DNA from: Opisthocomus hoazin
Lineage: Eukaryota; Chordata; Aves; Opisthocomiformes; Opisthocomidae
DNA length: 64,000 nt
Direction: 5' to 3'
Assembly (NCBI RefSeq): GCF_030867145.1
Contig: NC_134433.1
Coordinates: 9,871,216-9,935,215 of the forward strand
Part shown: positions 39,601 to 50,270 of the stretch, in pieces
Numbering within the stretch: the first letter of the stretch is position 1
Layout: each line of letters opens with the position of its first letter
Notes under the pieces: generated by a model
The model's input: only the letters and a program-made list of their open reading frames with translations
Databases searched by the model: none
What the model was told of the DNA's origin: nothing
Made by a program: the position numbers and the translations under genes

Positions 39601-40244
39601 ACTGGGTGCTCCTGGGAGGGAAACTCAAAGCCATCCCGGGGGGCTCCCCAAGTAGGGGGACACCAAAGCGCTCCTGAGGGAGCCCCCACAGCCCTGAGAA
39701 CTGCTGGGAGCACCCAAAGCCATACTGGCGGGAACCCTCGGAGCAAGGAGGACCCCAAAGCCACCCTGAGGGGAACCCCCAATGCAGGGGGACCCCAAAG
39801 CCATCCTGGAGGGAACCCCCAAAGCAAGGGGGATCCCAAAGCCACACTGAGGGGAACCCCCAATGCAAGGGGACCCCAAAGCCATCCTGAAGGGAACCCC
39901 CAATGCAGGGGGACCCCAAAGCCACACTGGAGGGGAAGCCCCAACACAAGGGGGACCCCAAAGCCATCCTGGAGGGAACCCACAGGCACTGCTGAGGGGA
40001 CCCCAAGCCATGCTGGGCGAGCCCCCGAAGCAGGGGGGACACCCCAAAGCCACGCTGAGGGGGTGTCCCCAAAGCAGAGGGACCTGTTGCGGGGGGGGAG
40101 CCACCCCACAGCACTCCCGGGCAGGTGGGCTCCCTGCCGGGGTGCCCCCTCAGCCCCTCCCGCCCCCCGGGGCACTCACATGTCCTTGGCGGGCAGGTTC
40201 CTGCCCTCCACGATGCGGATGGAGAGCGCGCTGCGCCGGGCCAT
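30642..40244 (-). CDS. RASA4: RASA4 (CAPRI), calcium-regulated Ras GTPase-activating protein
   Basis: CAPRI moves to the plasma membrane on calcium rise and switches Ras (and Rap) off. Twenty minus-strand exons: 40244-40180, 36242-36186, 35812-35699, 35366-35305, 35203-35071, 34784-34703, 34625-34494, 34413-34322, 34024-33901, 33806-33653, 33306-33242, 33009-32897, 32826-32640, 32190-32053, 31941-31624, 31542-31405, 31335-31200, 31123-31003, 30927-30869, 30763-30642. Frame holds throughout and the product is 803 residues, equal to human. C2A lies at about 1-110 (GSSDPYCIVKIDD), C2B at about 130-250 (DLARKDRNGASDPFV, DWDLVGRNDFLGK), RasGAP at about 300-530 and PH at about 560-680, followed by a Btk zinc motif. 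The arginine finger is R346 in TLFRSNSLASK, and FLCLRFFSPAI (470-480) is the second GAP signature. Zinc ligands H685, C696, C697 and C707 are all present. The exon 11, 13 and 17 donors (GTGCCA, GTCGAG, GTGCTG) are weak, so those junctions are less certain. Confidence 0.95.
32250..32419. repeat. 61-bp tandem repeat in RASA4 intron 13
   Basis: Units starting TTGGACATCCCTGG recur at 32250, 32311 and 32372, an exact 61-base period with about 2.8 copies and almost no divergence. Each unit itself contains two GGTGGGTCTGTCCC half-repeats. Confidence 0.92.
34049..34108. repeat. GA-rich / (GGAT)n tract
   Basis: GAGAGA followed by GGATGGAGGGATGG units in the RASA4 intron between exons 8 and 9. Confidence 0.8.
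36072..36097. repeat. (AAT)n microsatellite
   Basis: About eight AAT units with one interruption, in the RASA4 intron between exons 2 and 3. Confidence 0.9.
38132..38311. repeat. 18-bp AT-rich tandem array, 10 copies
   Basis: Ten near-identical units of ACTAAAAAATAAAAAAAT type form an island of almost pure A/T, with A on one strand, inside very GC-rich surroundings. Read on the minus strand it gives repeated FLFFSI, which is not a protein. Related longer AT units extend left to about 37.99 kb, preceded by AAAC repeats. Confidence 0.93.
38754..38774 (+). repeat. Homopolymer G21
   Basis: Twenty-one consecutive G on the plus strand in RASA4 intron 1, so the RASA4 transcript carries C21. It is a candidate G-quadruplex and a likely assembly or length-error site. 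Confidence 0.9.
39715..40085. repeat. About 40-bp minisatellite in RASA4 intron 1
   Basis: Units of the form GGGAACCCCCAATGCAGGGG then GACCCCAAAGCCATCCTGGA repeat about nine times with substitutions and small indels, ending roughly 95 bases before exon 1. Confidence 0.88.
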
Positions 40245-40620
40245 GGCGGGCAGCCGAGCCGAGCCGCGCCTCGAATCCTCGGCCCCCAAGCCCCGCGCCC
40301 ATGTACGGGCCGGCGCCGCCGGCAGCCAATCACCGAGCGGGGGCGGGGAAAGGGGCGTGGCCTGAGGCCTTTCCCCGGCGGCGATTGGGTGATCCTAGCG
40401 GCTGCCGGCAGAGGGGTGGAGCCTGGGTGGGCGTGGGCGGGGCCGAGGCGGGTCCCACCCCACCCTCGCGGGTTGTAACTGGTTGGTTGGGTTGCAGCGC
40501 TGCAGCCCCGGCACCCTGCGGGAGGTCAGCGCCCCGAGTGCGGGAGGGGGCACCGGGGACCCTTCCTGCGAGACCGGCCTCGGCACGACGGCTGCCGAGG
40601 CGGGGGTCGGGGCCATGCGT
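40180..40620. promoter_or_regulatory. RASA4 CpG promoter region
   Basis: CpG-dense DNA that includes RASA4 exon 1 (start codon 40244-40242 minus) and about 350 bases upstream, with no obvious TATA box. The assignment as promoter follows from position and composition only. Confidence 0.55.
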
Positions 40621-40625
40621 CTGTG

Positions 40626-40905
40626 CAGGGACACAGCGGGGACACGGCAGGGACATGGCAGGGACATGGCGGGGACACTGGGGACACGGTGGGCACATGG
40701 CGGGGACACGGCGGGGACATGGCGGGGACATGGCGGGGACATGGGGGGGACACTGGGGGGACACTGTGAGGACACTGCAGGGACATGGCAGGGACACAGT
40801 GGGAACACAGCAGGGACATTGCAGGGACATGGCAGAAGCACTGTGGGGACATGGCAGGGACACTGCGGGGACACAGCAGGATCACAGAGGGACACCGCAG
40901 GGACA
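40626..40905. repeat. GGGACA minisatellite upstream of RASA4
   Basis: About 25 units of 9-13 bases based on GGGGACATGGC or GGGACACAGC, directly upstream of the RASA4 promoter. On minus it yields repeated MSPPCPRHVPA-type frames that are artefacts. Confidence 0.88.
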
Positions 40906-41556
40906 CGCTGCCCCATCCCGCAGCTCTGCCCCGCTGCCTCCACTGCCGAGGGGCACAGGGACGGGGCGCAGTCCCCCCCTGCCATCGCCTGTGGCTCGCC
41001 GTGTGCCAGCTCCAGCCCCGCACACGGTGGGGGCCACGTGTCCCACCTCCAGCAGCGCCGCGGTGACGGGGGACAAACCCCCCCTCCCAGCTGCTCGAAG
41101 CCGCTTTGCGGGTGAAACGGGCGCTTCGTGTCCAGGGGTGGGACAGCGGGGACTCGCGTCTGCCAGGTGCAACCGGCCCGTCGCCGCGCCCGGCTGCGCT
41201 CCGCGGGGGTGAATCGCCGGATTCGCTCGGTTTTCCTTGGCTGGGCTCCACGAAGGCCGGCTCCTGGCAGGCTGCTAAACCCCCCCTCCCCCCCGGGCAG
41301 CGTAAGGACACCCCGGTGAGGGCACCGTGACCACGGCTCAGGGGTGAGCACGATGCCGCCCTCTGCACGGCGCCTACGGAGAGAACGTGGGCGGGGGGTT
41401 CATATGCGTATGTGCCGTACGGACGTACAGACACAGCTGCCCTGACGGCGCTGGGAGTGCGGCACAGCCACCCTGCAGCGCTCGCTGGCTTTCCTGCCCT
41501 CAGCACCAGCGGGGTCTCGTCCTGCTCAGGCTGCAGGATCGGGCCCCACGTTCCCC

Positions 41557-41925
41557 CGAGCAGGACCAGGGCACCCACACCCCAAGATGGATCGGGGACC
41601 CACACCCCGAGCAGGATCAGGCCCACGTCCCCCTGAGCTGGATCAGGGACCCCCCACCCTGAGCAGGATCAGGACCTACACCCCAAGAAGGATCAGGACC
41701 CACACCCCGAGTAGGATCAGGTCACCCACATCCTGAGCTGGATCAGGGACCCACACCCCGAGCAGGACCAGGGCACCTGCAACCTCAGCACAGGATCAAG
41801 GAACCCCCCCTGGTGCAGGATCAGGCCCACATCCCCCAAGCAGGACCAGGGCACCCACAACCCCAGCACAGGATCAGACCCATGTCCCCCTGAGCACGAT
41901 CAGGGACCCCCCCCGGTACAGGATC
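41557..41925. repeat. GGATCAGG minisatellite
   Basis: Units of roughly 27-33 bases containing CACCCCGAGCAGGATCAGGG, repeated about a dozen times with length variation, in the intergenic DNA between RASA4 and the UPK3B-like gene. Confidence 0.85.
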
Positions 41926-42462
41926 AGGCCCGGGGCTGCGCGTCCCCTCTTGCCATCCCGTGGCTAGCGGGGGAACACCGGCAGCACCCGGGCAGGATTG
42001 GGCCCGCTCTGCCTGGGGAAGACCCTCCGCCGGGTTTGGGGCAGGGAGAAATCGCTGTGGGGTGATGGGGAATGGGGAGAAACCCACCCCTATCCCCCCG
42101 CCCCCCCCGTGGGGGCATTTCTGTGCCCCCCACCCCAGCGCCAGGCCCGTTGGGGGGTCGGCTCCCCTCACCGCCCCGCGCCCCAGGGGACCTGTCCCCA
42201 TTCAGGGTGGGCACAGCCAGCACCGCGTGCCCCAAGCCGGGCGTGAGAACGCTTCTCCCACTCCAGAGCACGGCTGGCCGCATCCTGCCCCGGGCAGCAG
42301 CCGTCTCCCACCCGGGGATGGGGCTCAGAGCCCTGCGTGGGGCACGGGGCCACGGGACTTTTCCCGGGGCGCTGCGGGCGGCAGCGAAGTTTCGGTGGGT
42401 GCCATTCCCGGGGGGGTCACAAACGAGAGGCGGAGGCCGGGCGCAAAGCACATGGAAAAGCC

Positions 42463-42468
42463 TTTAAT
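42463..42468 (-). promoter_or_regulatory. UPK3B-like poly(A) signal
   Basis: TTTAAT on plus, ATTAAA on minus, about 115 bases past the stop codon. Confidence 0.45.
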
Positions 42469-42581
42469 CCCCTGCTCCATCACGGCCGCGGTCCACGGGG
42501 CAGCTCCGGCCGTGGGCATCATGCCACCCGTGCTGGTGGTCCGAGCGCGATGGGCGCCCGAGGGTGCAGGGCTGGTGGGGC

Positions 42582-44252
42582 TCAGAGCCGGGCGGCCGGC
42601 TGGTCGTAGACGTGGTGGGTGTTGTACCGCTGCACCGTCACCGCCTCCGGCTTGCTGAAGGTGCTGCTGCCGCCGTAGGCGTCCGAGCTGGGGAGGGAGA
42701 AGAGGGTGAGGGATGAGGGTGGGGGGCTGGTGTCGCCCTCCGACGTGGGTCCGGCGTGCCTGGCACCCATCGCGGCTCCCCGGGCGGCGCGGTGGGACGC
42801 GGCGGTGGCACTCACCCCCAGAAGACCAGCATGGCCACCAGGCCGGCCAGCAGGACGGCGAAGAGGATGGAGAGGATGGCGGTGAGGGCGATCATGGCGG
42901 CGCTGCGCCCGCTGCCCGCGGCGGGGATGCTGCCAGGCTGCCGGGCTGCGGAGAGAGCGGGAGGGAGGGAGCGGGACGCGCGCCCCGGGGCAGCCCAGGG
43001 GGTCCGGCCGCGGCGCTGCGCCTGCGTGGGCGATCCCAGCGTGCGATCGGAACACACGGCACCGTCGTGCCCTGCCTCAGTTTCCCCAGCTGCAAGCGGT
43101 GCTCGGCGTGCAGCCCCCCACCCCAAGCCCACCCCGTGCCCCCCAGCACCCACCGGCTGCGGGACGGCGCGAGGGGCAGGAGGAGGACCCCCGGCAGCGG
43201 TACCTGTCCTCAGGGTGATGGGCTTCGACCACGTGGTCTCGGCCACGGGCTCGGAGCCCTCCAGGACGAGGAACTTCACCCTGGGGTGGGAGGGGGGGTT
43301 GGCTGTGCTCCCCCGAGCCGGGGGGCTGCTGGCGGGTCTCGGGGGGCCACATCCCCCGAGCGGGCTCACCGGTACGGCCCGGGGCCGGGCAGGGGGCCGT
43401 TGCAGGTGGGTCTCGTCTCGCTCCCGGCGCAGGCGGTCTCGCTGCCGACGCGCAGCACGGTGATCTCTCCGGTGGGCTTGGGGCAGGGGTAGTTGGGGAG
43501 GGTGGTGTTGAGGGTCATGTAGGCGGGGGCACCGGCGGGGAACCTCTGGAAGGCTCTTTCAGGGGTCCCTGGCTCCACGCTGTCGTTGAAGCTGGGTACG
43601 GCTGCGGGGAGGGGGACGGGGGTGAGGAGGGAGCCCGGGGGGCTGAGGGGAGCCCTGCTCCCCCGGGGCGCGGCCGCAGCCCACCTACCCTCGGGGACGG
43701 CCACCACCAGCCAGATGATGGCATCGTCCCGCACCTCGGTGAAGACGCAGCGGGGCTGCTCCAGCGTGAAGGTGGAGGTGGTCGTCAGCCCCCCCAGGGT
43801 CTCCTCGGCCAGGGTCGGGGCGTAGGCGAGCCTGACTGCGGTGAGAAGCCGAGGGGGGTGCGGCGAGGGGTGCGGACTCCCCACTGCAGCCGCTGACCCC
43901 CAGCTCCGTCCGGCTGCAGCGGTGCCGGGGATCCAGCGTGGGGACGGGGACAGGAGGGAGCTGACCCCGGTGACCCTGGCTGCGGGGACCCCGCTCCCCT
44001 CCCACTCCCGTTTCGGCTCGGACACCCCAGGGGGGGACACCCAGCCCCAGGAAGGTGACACCGGGGGGCACCCAGAACAGAGGGGGGGATCAGGTGCCCC
44101 ACACCTCCAGGCTCTGGGGAGGGGTCCCGGTGCCCGCGCGCGGGGGACCCCCATGCCAAGGGCCGCGGGGGACCCCAGCCCAGCCCGACGGTGCTGGCGG
44201 ACTCACCCAGGCCGTGGGCCGTGGCCAGGAGCGGGAGCAGCAGCGGGAGCAT
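42582..44252 (-). CDS. UPK3BL1: Uroplakin 3B-like protein (UPK3BL type)
   Basis: Single-pass membrane protein of the uroplakin-3 family, whose members pair with tetraspanin uroplakins in epithelial plaques. Six minus-strand exons, 44252-44207, 43835-43689, 43601-43370, 43280-43204, 42945-42816 and 42687-42582, give 245 residues. MLPLLLPLLATAHG is a short signal peptide. The ectodomain has LTTTSTFTLEQPRCVF, IIWLVVAV, sequons N-D-S and N-T-T, and the family signature CNGPLPGPGPYRVKFLVLEG with AETTWSKPITL. The transmembrane helix is MIALTAILSILFAVLLAGLV, and the cytosolic tail ends VQRYNTHHVYDQPAARL, resembling the RRYTTH tail of human UPK3BL. Its place beside RASA4 is the same as in human. It is a tandem paralogue of the next gene, with identical intron phases and the same 77-base exon 4. 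Paralogue naming is less sure than family. Confidence 0.85.
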
Positions 44253-44746
44253 CGTGCGGGTGCCGGGGTGCCGCGGGCGGGAGTGCGGGCGGCCGGGCTC
44301 CGCGTCCCCACGGGACCCGCCCGCGGCCGCCAGCGCCCACATTCCTGCGCCGGCCGCGGCCCCACGGCAAACAGGTCGGGCCCGTTTCCCCGGGGAGCGT
44401 TTGCCACAGCCGAGTGCCTGCCGGCGAGGCGTGCTGAGAACGGCCACGCTCGTGGCACGGGTGGGCGACAGCCCTCACCCAGGCTATGGGGCAGAGAGCG
44501 TCGCCCCGGGGTGATGCCCACCTCGGGGCTCCCCACAGACCCCACCGGTGCCAGCGTGTGCCCCCCACCCCGACACCAAGCGCTGCCAAACCGAGGCGCT
44601 GGGTGGTTTTTGGGGGGCCGGGTGCCCCCACCCTCCACAGCCCCAGCCAGGGGGATCAAAAGGAGCAGGAAGCCGGGGGGCAGGCGGAGGGGACATCGCC
44701 CCGTGGCCGGGCAAGGAGGAGGCAGTCGCGGGTGTGAAGCGAGAGT

Positions 44747-46422
<1,676 letters not shown>

Positions 46423-48944
46423 GGCGTCGTCCTGGCGGGGCTGGTGGATGTGCTGCCCCGCTCCGTCACCCCGACCCACTGCCGAGGGGACGAACTGCCC
46501 GGCGAGCCCCCGCAGCGGGGACCGCCTGGCCCCAGGAGCTGGACCCTCCCAGCCCCGCATTCCTGCACCGGCTCTGCCGGCCCGGCGAGACCCCGCGGGC
46601 AAAGGGGAGCGGGTGCACCTCCCGGGTCACCGCTCGTCCCAAACCCCCCTGGGGAGCTGCCCCGCTGGACCCCGGAGCCGGGGCTGCGAGGATGCAGGGC
46701 ACAAGTCTGTGATGATATGAAAGGGGAAACTGAGGCACGGCGGAGGCACTTTCAAGGAGAAGCTGGCAGGAGACGGAGGTTTTGTCGGGGCTACGGGGGC
46801 AGCCGGGCAAGTGGTCCTGTACCCCCTTTTGCCCCACCAGGACCTGACTCCCTGCAGGTGCCCCATGCCCACCCGGCCCCCAGTGCCAGGGTGAGGAGTG
46901 GGCCCATGCCCGGCTGGTTTTGGGTGCAGCCAGCCTTGTCCCGAGGGCGGGGAAGCACTCAGGAGCCATCACACCCGAAACTCACCCAAAAACCCCAAGC
47001 ATTCAAGGGGAACGGTCCCACCCAGCGCCGGGGGCCCCGAGGCACCCAAGCTCCAGGCCCGCCCCATGCCGACATTTCCCCATCCATCCTTCCCCTCGCT
47101 GGCAGCGGGGACGGGCCATGGCCCCCCTCCCTGGGGAAAGGGTCCCTGAGCCCTTGGGATGGGGCCAGGGACAGTGACCCTGGAATGGGGGCTGCCCCAC
47201 AGCTCGGGGCCCCCCACTGCTGGCCCCCCCAGCTGCTCCCCAAGTAGAGAGCTTGGAGTGCTCCTTCTCCGGTGTTTGCCAAGGGCCGCGGCTGCCCGGT
47301 CCTGCGTGGGAGGGGATTTTTCCCCCTTCCCCAAGGGGCCGGGACCGCGCCTTCGGATTAAGTGGAAATGGGGCATTCGAAGATTACGCAGCCCAGCTGC
47401 GGGGGGAAAACCAGGCGCAGCTGCAGCCTCCATCCCTCCTCCCGTCCCTCATCCCCCTCCTTCCACCCCGCAAGACCTGCCCGGGGGCCGCAGATGCCCT
47501 CGGGGACGTGCCAGCCCCCCGTCTCCCACCCCCGAGCCCTCCTGGGTGCTGGGGTGCCAGCGGCAGGGCGAGGGAGGCGGGGTGACGCAGGGGGACACCG
47601 AGTCACAGTTTCAGCTGCCGGTACCCGCTGCTGGGACGCGGGGCAGCGTACCGGGGGGGTCAAGGCTCAGCTAATAACAACCACCCGGCCGCAAACGAGC
47701 CGGCACCGCAGGGGGAAGGGAGAGACCCCCGCCGCGGGTCTCCAGCCCGGGCCAGGGGTCCCAAGGCTTTCGGCCCGACCTGCCTGGCAGCATTACAAGC
47801 ACTGATTTGGGGCTCTCTCCCCTCCCAGCTCCAACCGGCATCACGGCGTCGCGGTCGTGCTTCCGCCCCATGCCAGCTCCGGAGCTTTCCACCCCCGCCG
47901 GCTGCTGCCCCTGCCCCAGGGCAGAGAGGGGACCGGCTTCAGGGCATCTCCCTGCTTCCCCTCCTTTGCTGCCCCCATCCCCCTGCCACGGGGGCTAAGC
48001 CATCTCACGGCCAGGATTTTAGGAGATGCCTCGTGTCCTCGTGGCGGGGGACGTGACAGCCGGGGATGAGCCCCCGAGCCCGGGCAGCTCACGCCGCGGT
48101 GCCCCGGCCCTGGACCAGCCCAGAGGCGGGGAGGCTCTGGCTGATTCACGCGCAGGAGCATCTCCCGCAGATGCCTTGGGCCACGCTCAGCAGGAAATTC
48201 TTGCTTTGTACAGGGCTGGGTGAACCCTGCTCAATTTTCGCTTCAGTTCTCTTGGTTGCTGGGAGAACACGACCTGGGGATGGAAAGCTGTCGTTTAAAC
48301 TTGAAATCTCTCCCTTTCGCAACCAGGGCGGGAGAGGAGCAGACACGGCCGTTTCTGTAGAGCTCAGCAGCACACAGACGCGCACCCGCTGCTCCCGAGG
48401 AGCCCCCGCTCTTGCAGCATCCCCAAACTTCGCTGCATGTTTGAGGGTTTTCTCCCTTGATCCTGCAGCAGAGCAGAACCAGGAGGCTGCAAGCGCAAGA
48501 CAGACACTGGGGAAGCTCCAGCCTTCAACGTCTCTAAAAAACCTTTCATCTTTATATTGTTGTGACAGACAGAAATTTGGCCCTCTCTGTCTGTCCAGGC
48601 CATGCCAGTCCCAGAAGGACACCGAGCCAGCAGCTACCACGAAGCATGGTCATGTCCCAGATCTCCTGGCAAGGAGGTGAAGTGGCTGATGGCACCAGGG
48701 CCTCTGGTGTGCCAGAGGGATTTCATGTGGGCAGAGCTCCTGGGACGGGCAGCCGGGGCCGGTGGCCACAGGGAGGGGAACGGCCAGACACAGAAAAGCT
48801 GCTTCATAGAAAAGCTTCTGCTACCAGGTGACAAGAAGCCTGGGGACAACATAGACCCAGGCCACCAGGATCAGGGTGATCTCCTCTTCCAAAGTGCCGG
48901 CACTCCTAGCAGGCAGAGCTCGTGGTGCAGAGGTGGCTCCTGCC

Positions 48945-49310
48945 TGGAGAGCATCCCTGCCCAGAGAGCATCATCTCTGCCTGGGGACCATTCCTGCCTG
49001 GAGAGCATCATCCCTGCCCAAGAACATCCCTGCCTGGAGAGCATCCCTGCCTGGAGAGCATCATCCCTGCCTGAGGACCATCCCTGACCAGAGAGCATCA
49101 TCCCTGCCTGGAGAGCATCATTCCTGCCCAGAGAGCATCCCTGCCTGAGGACCATTCCTGCCCGGAAAGCATCATCTCTGCCCGGGGACCATCATCCCTG
49201 TCTGAAGACCATCCCTGCCCGGAGAGCATCATCTCTGCCTGGGGACCATTTCTGCCCGGAGAACATCCCTGCCCCGAGAGCATCCTCCCTGCCCGGGGAC
49301 CACCCCTGCC
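48945..49310. repeat. GAGAGCATC minisatellite
   Basis: Units of about 19-22 bases of the form CCTGGAGAGCATCATCCCTG, alternating with TGCCTGGGGACCATTCCTG variants, repeated about 17 times upstream of the CAG tract. Confidence 0.88.
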
Positions 49311-49366
49311 CGCAGCCGGGCCGGCAGCAGGCCGCCTGTCGCCGCCTGGTGGCACCCGCGCTCCCC

Positions 49367-49367
<1 letters not shown>

Positions 49368-49397
<30 letters not shown>
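49368..49397 (+). repeat. (CAG)10 trinucleotide repeat
   Basis: Ten uninterrupted CAG units on the plus strand, about 440 bases beyond the DTX2 poly(A) signal. Not in any coding exon recognised here. Confidence 0.95.
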
Positions 49398-49399
<2 letters not shown>

Positions 49400-49840
49400 C
49401 ACAGCCGCTATCGCAGAGCCCGACAGCCGCCTCCTGCAGGGGCTGCAGCGGGCACCCACAGCCCCCCACCGCTGCCGTTCCACCCGGGAGAGGGGGACAC
49501 GGGGGGCAGACTCCCCCCACCCCCGGGGGGGTGCAGGGCGGTGGGAGCTCAGCGAGAGCAGGGGGGCTGCGCTTCGCCCAGGACAGACGCTGTAGGGGCA
49601 CCGCGGCCGCAGACCAGCGGGCAAAGCACCGACCGGCTGCGGCCCCCGACCCTGGGACCAGCACCCCACGTCCTGCCCCCGCAGAGCTCGCACCCCCCCA
49701 GTGCTGCACCGCGTCCCCTCCTTCCCCCCGGCTGGACCGAGGTCCCCAGCGCCGCGGAGGGGGCTGGTTCCAAGGGGGAGGCACCCCAGGCCACCCAGCA
49801 GGGTGACGGCACAGGGGTGGGTGGCCGTGGAAAGGACGCG

Positions 49841-49846
49841 TTTATT
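49841..49846 (-). promoter_or_regulatory. DTX2 poly(A) signal
   Basis: TTTATT on plus, AATAAA on minus, about 425 bases past the DTX2 stop codon. Confidence 0.6.
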
Positions 49847-50270
49847 ACAACCAAGCAGAGATACAGGGGCAGGAGGGAGGAGGCTCTGCGGAAAGAGGTG
49901 CCTCAGCGATAGGGAGACCTGGTTTGCTTTCCAGCTGGGCTAGTGGGAGCAAGACCCCCTCTCCCTGTCCTGTCCCCAGGCATCGCCAGTGCGAGATTCT
50001 GCCTTCAGCAGGGGGTCTGTACCTCAGGACCACTCTCCCATCCAGTCCCAGATGTGGCCATCAACCAGACTTGGGAGGTGCCAGCACAGTTTCTACAAAA
50101 ATCTCCTTCCCTTCCCCCAAAAAATCCCGTGGAGAGCAGGCAGGGCTCCTCCCGCGGCACAGTGTTATTGCTCAGCGCGACAGGCGCTCGGACACAGGAA
50201 CTTAAGGCAACAGGAGTAAGTGCACTAGGTGGGCCCCCGACACGCGCGGCACAGCCGGGCCCCCCCCGGC

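Larger units (their letters stand above)
36243..40179 (-). other. RASA4 intron 1, repeat-rich
   Basis: A 3.9-kb first intron with no coding exon recognised. It contains (AAAC)n and an AT-rich satellite-like block (about 37.95-38.31 kb), a 21-base G run and a 40-bp minisatellite (about 39.7-40.1 kb). The rest is GC-rich DNA whose many open frames are compositional artefacts. Confidence 0.75.
46423..49840. other. Intergenic DNA between UPK3B and DTX2
   Basis: No exon was recognised in 3.4 kb of GC-rich sequence. It includes a minisatellite (48.95-49.31 kb) and a CAG repeat, listed separately. Long open frames in all frames reflect low stop-codon density at high GC. Confidence 0.6.

Noticed and set aside
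39199-41212. Long plus-strand frames (388 and 449 codons)
   Set aside because: Generated by the 40-bp and GGGACA minisatellites; no conserved residues, and antisense to RASA4 exon 1.
48930-49310. Possible CRISPR-like regular repeats
   Set aside because: Units are short, degenerate and directly adjacent without unique spacers. This is a eukaryotic minisatellite.
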